From positions 1 through 31,388 of the forward strand of contig CAAGHX010000060.1 of assembly GCA_900769745.1 (NCBI GenBank): a stretch of 31,388 nt of DNA, written 5' to 3'. Origin of the DNA: an uncultured Alistipes sp. (GTDB lineage: Bacteria; Bacteroidota; Bacteroidia; Bacteroidales; Rikenellaceae). Positions within the stretch are counted from its first letter, which is position 1, and every line of letters starts with the position of its first letter. This document shows positions 7,246-15,042 of this stretch, piece after piece. The notes beneath the pieces were generated by a model. That model was not told where the DNA came from, did not search any database, and saw only the letters and a list, made by a program, of their open reading frames with translations. The position numbers and the translations under genes are program-made.

Positions 7246-8417
7246 CTAACCCTTGATAAACTTTTTAGCCAACCATTTGCGGAGTGGCTCGTCGTAGAGT
7301 TTAAGTGCGGCGTAGGCCAATGCGATGCTCGCAACCACAACCAAAGCGGCAACTCCCCAACAATCTCCCAACGCATAGTGCTGCTTCTCGATAAGCCAAG
7401 CATAGAAGAGATACATAATAGGGTAGTGGACAATGTAGAGCGGATACGATATGTCGCCCAGCAATCTGTTTATGCGGCTTGTGTAGTCGCCAGTGTTTGA
7501 ACCGCTACCACAAGCACCCAACCACACGATAAATGGGAATACAAATGCAATGCACACAACCTCATACAGACTGTTGATGCTTGGCTTGCCCGATGATGCA
7601 ATGTAAGGCACCGCAAACAGAGCTACAAGCATAGCGCTGCAAATCCAAAAAGCACCTTTAACCTTGCGTGGCTTAAACTTGCGAGCCAAGAGCATACCCA
7701 CCGTAAATGGGAAAAGCATACGCACCAAACCGCCCCAGAATTCACTGTGTCGATTGTCCAGCCCACACCCACACTGTCGTACTCCGAGATGTTGCCAACG
7801 AAGAACCAAGCGTGAGCTAAGCCCAATGCCACTGCCAAACTTGCCAGCCACTTGGTCGAGAGGCGACGGATAAACAGCGCATAGAGAATGTTGCCAATGT
7901 ACTCAAAAAATAGCGACCAGCCTGGGCCATTGAGTGGGAACATCTCGCCATTGCCACGCACCTCGTATGGTACGCCAGGCACTGCGGGAATCATAAACAT
8001 CGTGAGCAACATTGCTATCATCACCCAGCTTGTTGGAGTCACTGTGCCGTCCCACTTCTCGAAGCCACCGATAAAGAATGTTGTCGCACCTATGATAGCT
8101 CCCATCACAAGCATTGGGTGCAAGCGAATCAAACGACGCTTGAAGAAGCCTCCGATGCTCATCTTTGCCCAGCGGTCATCGTAAGCGTAACTGATTACAA
8201 ATCCCGACAGGATAAAGAAGAAATCAACAGCAATATGGCCGTGGTTAAGCGTTGTAATCAAACCCGAGCCTGCGCCGTTCGTCGCCTCAGCAAATGCCAA
8301 GCCCTCGAAAACGTGGTAGATTACAACCAATAGGGCTGCAACACCACGCAAGCCATCGAGCAGCTCGTAGTGAGGTTTGGTGTCGATGAAATTGTTCGTT
8401 AGGTTTGTAGTCTTCAT
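7246..8417 (-). pseudogene. Acyltransferase-3 family membrane protein, broken by a one-base frameshift
   Basis: Two overlapping minus-strand frames together spell one ~390-residue acyltransferase of the OafA/acyltransferase-3 type, an integral membrane enzyme that moves acyl groups onto extracytoplasmic sugars. The first frame (8417-7623) carries LLDGLRGVAALLVVIYHVFEG, shortened here to DGLRGVAALL and YHVFEG, then HIAVDFFFILSGFVISY and FFKRRLIRLHP. Homology switches at about 7745-7751, after residue ~D223, into the -1 frame, which continues SEFWGGLVRMLFPFTVGMLL and ends at 7246 with the family's C-terminal helices (ISYPLYIVHYP). One extra base near 7749 would restore the gene. I see no slippery heptamer, so a deletion or a sequencing error is likelier than programmed shifting. 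It lies 12 nt downstream of the hexosaminidase gene. Confidence 0.85.
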
Positions 8418-8429
8418 TGTTGTGTCCTA

Positions 8430-10070
8430 TTATTTCATATAGTGCTTACCGTAGTTGAGGCCCTTCTTGTCGTAGTATTTGCTCTCGGTTTGCAAACGAC
8501 GCAAGAAATCGTTGAAGTTGCGGCTCTGTTGAGGTGTCCAACCAGCCTCGGCAACAGCTGCCAGACGGGGCAACATCAAATATTGCATCACCGACTCCTC
8601 CACAACCCACTCGGTCCAGAAGTTAGCCTGCACGCCCATATACTTCGACTGCAACTCCTCGGCTACATCTCGCATAGGTACATAGCTGTAAACAGCCTCC
8701 AGGGTCTCCGTGCCACGTCCCTGCGACATAGGTTCGGTTGGGAGTGGTGATTGTCTGCGGTTGATGTAGTAGGGTATCTGTGGCGAGAGAATGGTGTTCA
8801 AACCACGCTTCGCAGCCTCTACAGCTGCTCTGTCGGCTCCTACCCACGCCATAACGGTAATGTCGTTTGGCAACATTGTGGTATTGCCATAGAGAATCTC
8901 GTTCCAGAAAATCAGCTTGCGCTGCTTCTCGGCTGGCTTCTGCTTGATGTGGTCAGAAAGCTGACGGTAGAAGTTGATCTGCAGGTCGCGGAAGTTCTGC
9001 GAGCCAATCTCAGCAAGCTGAGCCTTGCACGCCTCGTTCTGCTTCCACTTTGCAACGGGGCACTCATCACCTCCCAAGTGGATATAACCAAATGGGAAGA
9101 GCTCAATAAGCTCGTCAATCACATCCTTGGCAAACTGCACCGCCTTAGGGTTTGATACATTTATCACATCGGTCGATACGCCCTGCATCTTCCACACCTC
9201 GTGAGGATTCTGAGGGTCACACGCCAAGAACTCTGGGTACGATGCAACGGCAGCCTGTGAGTGGCCTGGGATGTCAATCTCGGGCACAATCTCCACAAAG
9301 CGACTCTTTGCATATGCCACCACCTCTTTGATATCCTCCTGAGTGTAGTAACCGCCATAATGCTCCGAATCGGGTTTCACGTTGCCATAACCCAAGCCCT
9401 TGCTGTCGCGCCAAGCACCAACCTCTGTAAGTTTTGGATACTTCTTAATCTCGATGCGCCAGCCCTGGTCCTCGCTCAGATGCCAATGGAAACGGTTCAT
9501 CTTGTATGATGCCATCACATCTATCACTCTCTTCACGGCCTCCTTGCCAAAGAAGTGACGACCCTCGTCGAGCATAAATCCTCGCCATGCAAAGCGAGGC
9601 TCATCCTCGATTTTTACGCAAGGCACAACCCAGCGTGTGATAGCGGGGTCGGTCACACCTGCCATCACATTGCGAGGCATAAGCTGCTTGAGTGTTTGCA
9701 GGGCATAGAAGAATCCGGCAGGCTGCGAAGCATAGATCAAAATCTTCTTGCTGCTAACCTCTAGGCTATACCCCTCGGCTGCGATTGAGGGCGAACGATG
9801 CAATTCAAGTTGTGCTTTAGTTGATTTGCCTACCTGCTTGATTTTAATATTTGTAGCTGCCGTAAACTCCTTTGCAAAATCCTCAAATAGAGCCTTAGCT
9901 TCAGGTGTTACCATCGCATTCAGCTTATCTCTAAAAACAAACTCTCCATCGCCCTTCTCAATGCTTTTTGGAAGGGGAATAAGCGATATGGTTGTTGAGG
10001 CCTGAGCACCAATCGACACAAGACTCAATATACAAGCGGCCGAAACCGCAATCCATCGTCTGATATTCAT
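8430..10070 (-). CDS. Beta-N-acetylhexosaminidase (GH20)
   Basis: 546 residues. A signal peptide (1-24, ending GAQA) sends it to the periplasm or outer membrane. Residues ~27-150 are the GH20 N-terminal alpha/beta domain and ~155-500 the catalytic barrel. Family landmarks are FAWRGFMLDEGRHF (160-173), NRFHWHLSEDQGWRIEIK (192-209), VPEIDIPGHS (262-271) and the catalytic pair in HLGGDECP (D335, E336). WTE and WGE-like tryptophans line the sugar pocket further on. It releases terminal GlcNAc or GalNAc from host glycans or recycled cell-wall fragments. The following acyltransferase gene is 12 nt away, and the DUF4923 gene ends 7 nt before its start, so it belongs to the minus-strand run. Confidence 0.95.
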   Translation of the reverse strand: MNIRRWIAVSAACILSLVSIGAQASTTISLIPLPKSIEKGDGEFVFRDKLNAMVTPEAKALFEDFAKEFTAATNIKIKQVGKSTKAQLELHRSPSIAAEGYSLEVSSKKILIYASQPAGFFYALQTLKQLMPRNVMAGVTDPAITRWVVPCVKIEDEPRFAWRGFMLDEGRHFFGKEAVKRVIDVMASYKMNRFHWHLSEDQGWRIEIKKYPKLTEVGAWRDSKGLGYGNVKPDSEHYGGYYTQEDIKEVVAYAKSRFVEIVPEIDIPGHSQAAVASYPEFLACDPQNPHEVWKMQGVSTDVINVSNPKAVQFAKDVIDELIELFPFGYIHLGGDECPVAKWKQNEACKAQLAEIGSQNFRDLQINFYRQLSDHIKQKPAEKQRKLIFWNEILYGNTTMLPNDITVMAWVGADRAAVEAAKRGLNTILSPQIPYYINRRQSPLPTEPMSQGRGTETLEAVYSYVPMRDVAEELQSKYMGVQANFWTEWVVEESVMQYLMLPRLAAVAEAGWTPQQSRNFNDFLRRLQTESKYYDKKGLNYGKHYMK

Positions 10071-10077
10071 AATCTCT

Positions 10078-10671
10078 CTATTTCTTCATTATGGCTCCCA
10101 CTGTAATCTCGGGATAAGCCACAACAATCTCCTTCATCATCTGGAATGCACTGCTCTGCTTGAAGCTATCGGAGTTCTGCTCGATAGTCAAAGCAGCCTG
10201 CTTGGCATTGAACATAATGCGAGCACCGCCATCAACAAGCGTAACTGTTGCCTCGGCTCTGAGTTTGTCGCCAGCAACCAATATAAGTCGGCCAATCGAG
10301 GGGATATATGTGTATGATCCCTCAATCTTGCGTTCGCCACTTACGAGGTTAAATGTGCCGTTGCTCGATATTTTCACATAGTCTTTGCCCGATGTGAGCT
10401 TGGCTGCATTTGCTACCGACGAGAGCTGAGTTTTAGCCGTAGCTACACCCAACGATGCGATAGCGCTATCGCCCGTATAATCCATATCGAGCTGCTGATA
10501 TACCCATCGGCCTACAATCTGCTTGGCGGTGGGGTATTCGGGTTTGGGTGCGGGCTCTGCTGTGGTTGTGCTGCTACCAAACAAGCTGCCGAGCAAATCG
10601 CTCAGCGACTGCGCCTGTATTGGCATAGCCGAAAGCACAAGTCCCAATAATAGTAGTGTTAATCGTTTCAT
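10078..10671 (-). CDS. DUF4923 family secreted protein (paralogue 2)
   Basis: 197 residues with a signal peptide (cleavage after PIQAQ, ~21). A short Ser/Gly/Pro-rich stretch leads to VGRWVYQQLDMDYTG, then alternating beta strands including GTFNLVSGERKIEGSYTY, which fits the lipocalin-like DUF4923 fold known from Bacteroidales. It shares layout with the gene immediately upstream: signal peptide, IxGxW opening, an Ala/Ser-rich helix, then a G-TF-SGxxxxxGTYTF hairpin. The function is unknown. It sits 14 nt after that paralogue and 7 nt before the hexosaminidase gene. Confidence 0.75.
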   Translation of the reverse strand: MKRLTLLLLGLVLSAMPIQAQSLSDLLGSLFGSSTTTAEPAPKPEYPTAKQIVGRWVYQQLDMDYTGDSAIASLGVATAKTQLSSVANAAKLTSGKDYVKISSNGTFNLVSGERKIEGSYTYIPSIGRLILVAGDKLRAEATVTLVDGGARIMFNAKQAALTIEQNSDSFKQSSAFQMMKEIVVAYPEITVGAIMKK

Positions 10672-10685
10672 ATCGCTACATGCTT

Positions 10686-11285
10686 CTATTTTGCGAACTC
10701 GAAACCAATCTTCACGCTATCGTACTGCTTGAGCAGAGTTGTGATAGTCGAGAGTGAGTCGATGCTCGAGCCGAGCGATGTGAGGATTGTGAGCAACTTA
10801 TCCATTGGGAACACAATCTGTAAGTTTGTACCGTTCATGTAAGCATATGCAGGTATAGCACCCAAATTCAACAAGCCGCTGTTATACTTGAGCGAAAGCT
10901 GATAAGTCGATGCATCAAATGTGTAAGTACCATTTGCTGCCTTCTGACCAAACTTCGAAGTAAATGTACCATCCTCGTTGAATACAAAGCTACAAGCGCC
11001 AGCCTTGATGCCAACCTTTGTGTAGTATGTTGCGAGCTTCGACTGGATTGTTGATGATGCAGCCGATGCAGCCAACTCCGAGAGAGTGTCGCTCGATGAG
11101 AGCTTCACACCTGGCTGTTTGTAGCTCCAAGTTCCGATGATGCCCTTCTCTGTGAGCTTACCACCTGTCACTTTGTCGATTGCTGCAGATGCTGTGCTCT
11201 TCAATGCGTCGAGCCACTTCTGTGCAGCTGCTTCTGTGCAGTTAAGGGTAATAGCTGCGACGACCAAAATAATTACTCGTTTCAT
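10686..11285 (-). CDS. DUF4923 family secreted protein (paralogue 1)
   Basis: 199 residues, signal peptide at 1-22 (cleavage near EAAAQ). After a helical segment (WLDALKSTASAAIDKVTGGK) comes IIGTWSYKQPGVKLSS, an Ala/Ser-rich helix (LAASAASSTIQSKL), then VFNEDGTFTSKFGQKAANGTYTF in strand-turn-strand form (given here as FNEDGTFTSKFG and NGTYTFD). This is the DUF4923 lipocalin-like pattern; no catalytic motif is visible. It begins 34 nt after the NAD+ synthetase stop and is followed by its paralogue 14 nt on, a tandem duplication that has diverged heavily. Role unknown; a periplasmic ligand- or envelope-related role is a guess. Confidence 0.78.
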   Translation of the reverse strand: MKRVIILVVAAITLNCTEAAAQKWLDALKSTASAAIDKVTGGKLTEKGIIGTWSYKQPGVKLSSSDTLSELAASAASSTIQSKLATYYTKVGIKAGACSFVFNEDGTFTSKFGQKAANGTYTFDASTYQLSLKYNSGLLNLGAIPAYAYMNGTNLQIVFPMDKLLTILTSLGSSIDSLSTITTLLKQYDSVKIGFEFAK

Positions 11286-11319
11286 ATTGTTTAGTTTTTG
11301 ATTTGTTATTACTATGTTG

Positions 11320-13245
11320 TCATAAGTTTTCGCACTCCTCTAGCCAAGCCGTAGCCATCGCATCGGCAGGCATACGCCAATCGCCCTTGGCCGAGATTGA
11401 GATGCTGCTCACCTTTGGTCCATCGGGCGCAGCCGAGCGCTTGAACTGCTGAGTGAAGAATCGGCGGAAGAATGTCTTAATCCAGTGTACGATAGTGGGG
11501 CGGTCGTATCGTCCCTCAAATGCCTTCTCGGCCAGCATCGCAATCTTTGCGGGCGAGAATCCGTTGCCGATGAAGTTGTATAGGAAGAAGTCGTGTAACT
11601 CATATGGACCCACCAAATCCTCGGTCTTTTGGGCAATGTTACCCTTCTCGTCGGCTGGCAGAAGCTCGGGGCTGACGGGTGTTGCTACCACATCGTGCAG
11701 AGCCTTGCTTACGCTCTGATTAGGCTCATTGTCGGCCACCCACTCAACCATATAACGCATCAGCGTCTTAGGAATCGAGCAGTTTACGCCATACATCGAC
11801 ATCTGGTCGCCGTTATATGTTGCCCAGCCTAACGCAAGCTCGCTCATATCGCCTGTTCCGACAACCATTCCGTTCTCCATGTTGGCAATGTCCATCAAGA
11901 TTTGAGTACGCTCACGTGCCTGTGCATTCTCGTATGTTACCGAACGGTCGCCCTCGGGCAAGCCGATATCCTTGAAGTGCTGACGGCAAGCTTCAGCGAT
12001 TGAAATCTCGCGGAATGTAACGCCAAGCTCCTTGATTAGAGTAACCGCGTTGTTGTAGGTGCGGTCTGTTGTGCCAAAGCCTGGCATAGTAACGCCAATG
12101 ATACCTTTGCGGTCGATGCCGAGCTTGTCGAATGTGCGAACGGTAGCCAGCAGGGCCAGCGTAGAGTCCAAACCGCCTGAAATGCCGATTACGGCACACT
12201 TGCAGTAGGTGTGAACCATTCTCTTGGCCAGGGCGTGTGTCTGTATCTCGAAAATCTCCTCGCACCAAGCGTCACGCTGCTCGCTGTTGTTTGGAATAAA
12301 TGGCATTGGGTCGATAGCTCTATCCAACGACTCATTCTCCTCGGCCGAGATTGAGCTCTCGATGATTGTGAATGAGGGGGTGTAGGCGCTGCTTGCAAAT
12401 GTGTTGCAGTTGCGACGAGCATTGCTCAAAACCTCCACATCGATGTCGCACACAACCATCTGGCCCTTCATCGCAAATCGCTCGCCTATAGCCAATATCT
12501 CGCCCTTCTCGGCGATGATGGCGTTGCCTGCAAAGAGAGTGTCTGAAGTGGACTCTCCCCAACCAGCCGAAGCATATACATATCCAGCCTTTGTGCGGGT
12601 TGAGTACTCCTTGATTGATGAGGCCAATTGGCTATGCTTGCTTGCCAACGCCGATGTAGCTGCAAGGTTGAAGATAATCTTTGCGCCAGCCAAAGCCTTA
12701 TATGATGATGGTGGAACAACAGCCTCCAAATCCTCGCCAATCTCCACACCGAACTCCACTCCATTTACCGAGAAAATTAAATCCTCACCAAATGGCACGC
12801 TCTGCCCTGCGAGTGGAATCTCCACTGTCGTGCCGAGCTGTGAAGCTGATGTAAACCAACGAAGCTCGCTGCTTTCTCCCGTATTTGCTAAATAAGATTT
12901 TGGTACAACGCCCAAAATCTCGCCCTGCGAAATTACCGCAGCACAATCATAAAGCTTGTCGGCATAAGCAACGGGCAGGCCCACAATCGCAACTATAGGT
13001 AGCTCCATAGCAGCCTCGGCAATGCGAGCCAACGACTCCTCGGCCTTGGCTATGAGCAACTGCTTTGTGAAGAGGTCGCCACAGCTATATGCCGTGATGC
13101 TGAGCTCGGGGAATACAGCTATTCGCACACCTCGCTCGGCGGCCTGCTGCATCATCTCTATTATGCGCTCGGTGTTGAAGCCACAATCGGCCACCTTCAC
13201 CTCGGGCACAACGGCAGCAACCTTGATATATCCGTAACTATTCAT
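11320..13245 (-). CDS. nadE: NAD+ synthetase, two-domain NadE, with degenerate glutaminase site
   Basis: 641 residues: a nitrilase-type glutaminase domain (~5-280) fused to an NAD synthetase domain (~325-640), as in glutamine-dependent NAD+ synthetases, which amidate nicotinic acid adenine dinucleotide using ATP. The synthetase half looks intact: PP-loop SGGLDST (356-362) and downstream TGDMSELALGW. In the glutaminase half the catalytic Glu (FPEL, E47) and Lys (PKSYL, K116) remain, but the nucleophile Cys, normally in an ELCEDLW-like motif, is Gly here (VEIGEDLE, G170, codon GGC at 12738-12736), and the Trp is also lost. I infer that this enzyme cannot hydrolyse glutamine itself and would need free ammonia or another glutaminase. 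It starts 2 nt after the flavin reductase stop. Confidence 0.93.
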   Translation of the reverse strand: MNSYGYIKVAAVVPEVKVADCGFNTERIIEMMQQAAERGVRIAVFPELSITAYSCGDLFTKQLLIAKAEESLARIAEAAMELPIVAIVGLPVAYADKLYDCAAVISQGEILGVVPKSYLANTGESSELRWFTSASQLGTTVEIPLAGQSVPFGEDLIFSVNGVEFGVEIGEDLEAVVPPSSYKALAGAKIIFNLAATSALASKHSQLASSIKEYSTRTKAGYVYASAGWGESTSDTLFAGNAIIAEKGEILAIGERFAMKGQMVVCDIDVEVLSNARRNCNTFASSAYTPSFTIIESSISAEENESLDRAIDPMPFIPNNSEQRDAWCEEIFEIQTHALAKRMVHTYCKCAVIGISGGLDSTLALLATVRTFDKLGIDRKGIIGVTMPGFGTTDRTYNNAVTLIKELGVTFREISIAEACRQHFKDIGLPEGDRSVTYENAQARERTQILMDIANMENGMVVGTGDMSELALGWATYNGDQMSMYGVNCSIPKTLMRYMVEWVADNEPNQSVSKALHDVVATPVSPELLPADEKGNIAQKTEDLVGPYELHDFFLYNFIGNGFSPAKIAMLAEKAFEGRYDRPTIVHWIKTFFRRFFTQQFKRSAAPDGPKVSSISISAKGDWRMPADAMATAWLEECENL

Positions 13246-13247
13246 AT

Positions 13248-13760
13248 CTACTCTTTGATATATGCGTGTTCAATATGCAATACATAGACCTTGTGGTAAT
13301 CTCCGCCTGGGTACCACTTCTCTATAATGCCCTTCTCGATGAAGTTCTCGGCCTTCATCTCGTCGGTGTAGAGTTTGCGGCACTCGAGCACCAGGCGAGC
13401 CTGGCTGATGGCAGGAGTATCCTCGTCGGTAAATGCTACCGACAATCCAGCATTGCTAATCTTGTCCTCATCGCGACCAGAGTGGGTGCCACAATAGCTC
13501 ATAGCCTTGCGATACTCCTCGGGTAGGAACGAGAGGGTGAGCTTGTCGCACTTCTCGGTAAACTCGAAGGTGTAACGCTGCGGACGTATTACAACAAAGG
13601 CGACGGGGTAGTTCCACATCACACCCACACCTCCCCACGAAGCGGTCATAGTGTTGTGCTCAACGTGGTCGCCAGCCGTAATCAGCATCCAATCCGAGCC
13701 TATGGCCTTGATGAAATTGTCGCTAATCTGTGCGGGGTCAATCTCTTTGAAATCGTGCAT
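13248..13760 (-). CDS. Flavin reductase family protein (FMN-binding split barrel)
   Basis: 170 residues. It resembles the flavin reductase-like FMN-binding split-barrel family of Bacteroidales: VEHNTMTASWGGVGVMW (33-49) is the FMN-phosphate loop, followed by FVVIRPQRYTFEF and a conserved CGTHSGRDEDK loop. It probably binds FMN in the cytoplasm and reduces flavin or an unknown acceptor with NAD(P)H; the specific substrate cannot be read. It lies 7 nt after peptidase T and 2 nt before the NAD+ synthetase gene, so the three are almost certainly co-transcribed. Confidence 0.87.
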   Translation of the reverse strand: MHDFKEIDPAQISDNFIKAIGSDWMLITAGDHVEHNTMTASWGGVGVMWNYPVAFVVIRPQRYTFEFTEKCDKLTLSFLPEEYRKAMSYCGTHSGRDEDKISNAGLSVAFTDEDTPAISQARLVLECRKLYTDEMKAENFIEKGIIEKWYPGGDYHKVYVLHIEHAYIKE

Positions 13761-13767
13761 ATCTTTG

Positions 13768-14985
13768 CTATTTAGCCCACAACTGAGCCAAGTTTATAAT
13801 CACGTTGAATGCCTTCTGCATAGTGTTCAGTGAGCAGTACTCAAATTTGCCGTGGAAATTCATACCACCAGTGAAGATGTTGGGGCAGGGGAGTCCCATA
13901 AACGATAGGCGTGCACCGTCGGTGCCACCACGGATAGGCTTGATGAGTGGCTCAACATCGGCCATACGCATAGCCTCGATAGCCTTGTCGATAACCTGTG
14001 GGTGTGGCTCCACCATCTTGCGCATATTGAAGTACTGGTCCTTGAGTGTGAGCTTCAATACCTCCTCGCCATAACGTTTCTGCAACAAATCCACACAGCT
14101 CCAGATATAGACCTTCTTCTGCTCAAACTTCTCGCTGTCGTGGTCACGAATGATGTACGAAAGCTTTGCATTCTCAACTGTGCCGTTGAAACCTACGCAG
14201 TGGTAGAATCCCTCGTAGCCAGTAGTGTGCTCTGGACGCTCAACAGTTGGGAGCAGTGAGTTAAGCTCACAAGCAACCTGAATAGCGTTAATCATCTTAT
14301 CCTTGGCGTAGCCCGGGTGTACATTACGGCCTTGAATCTCGATTGTAGCGGCTGCGGCGTTGAAGTTCTCATACTCCAACTCACCCTCGGCACTACCGTC
14401 CATTGTGTAGGCGAAGTCAGCACCGAAAGCCTTCACGTCGAAGTAATCCACACCGCGACCAATCTCCTCGTCTGGAGTGAAGCCGATGCGAATCTTGCCG
14501 TGCTTGATTTCTGGGTGAGCCATCAGATACTCAGCCGCAGTCATAATCTCAGCGCAACCAGCCTTGTCGTCAGCACCGAGCAGGGTAGTACCGTCGGTGT
14601 GAATGAGTGTGTGACCCACAAAACCCTTAAGCTCGGGGAAATCCGCAACCTTCATTGTGAGCGATGGGTTGAGCATAATATCCTCGCCATCGTACTCCTC
14701 AATAACGCGTGGCTTCACATCCTTGCCACACATATCGGGTGATGTGTCAACGTGTGAGATAAAACCAATCACAGGGGCATTCTCATAACCCTTCGATGCA
14801 GGGATAGTACCCATCGCATAGCCATACTTATCGACTGTAACATCCGTAAGGCCCAATGTGCGCATCTCGTCAGCAAGGTAGTTCAAGAGAACCAACTGCT
14901 TGTCTGTTGAAGGGAATGTTGTGCTGTTCTCGTCAGACTGAGTGTCGAACGAAACATATTTCAAAAATCTATCTTTTAACTCCAT
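13768..14985 (-). CDS. pepT: Peptidase T (tripeptide aminopeptidase)
   Basis: 405 residues, close to the ~408 of well-studied PepT. It is an M20 metallopeptidase that removes the N-terminal residue from tripeptides in the cytoplasm. The two-zinc site is complete: H78 and D80 in FISHVDTSPD, D140 in LGADDKAG, E173/E174 in TPDEEIGRG, D196 in YTMDGS and H378 in GGMNFHGKFE. The dimerisation domain (~210-320) includes QGRNVHPG. It is 57 nt downstream of the OPT peptide transporter, so peptide import and cleavage are probably expressed together. Confidence 0.96.
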   Translation of the reverse strand: MELKDRFLKYVSFDTQSDENSTTFPSTDKQLVLLNYLADEMRTLGLTDVTVDKYGYAMGTIPASKGYENAPVIGFISHVDTSPDMCGKDVKPRVIEEYDGEDIMLNPSLTMKVADFPELKGFVGHTLIHTDGTTLLGADDKAGCAEIMTAAEYLMAHPEIKHGKIRIGFTPDEEIGRGVDYFDVKAFGADFAYTMDGSAEGELEYENFNAAAATIEIQGRNVHPGYAKDKMINAIQVACELNSLLPTVERPEHTTGYEGFYHCVGFNGTVENAKLSYIIRDHDSEKFEQKKVYIWSCVDLLQKRYGEEVLKLTLKDQYFNMRKMVEPHPQVIDKAIEAMRMADVEPLIKPIRGGTDGARLSFMGLPCPNIFTGGMNFHGKFEYCSLNTMQKAFNVIINLAQLWAK

Positions 14986-15042
14986 ACTTTCAGTTGTTTA
15001 TATCTGTTCAATTAAAGTTCTGTTTTATTTGTTAGGCTGGAT

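Noticed and set aside
12401..12895. A 164-codon open frame on plus inside nadE
   Set aside because: Antisense shadow of the NAD+ synthetase glutaminase domain, with no recognisable protein features.
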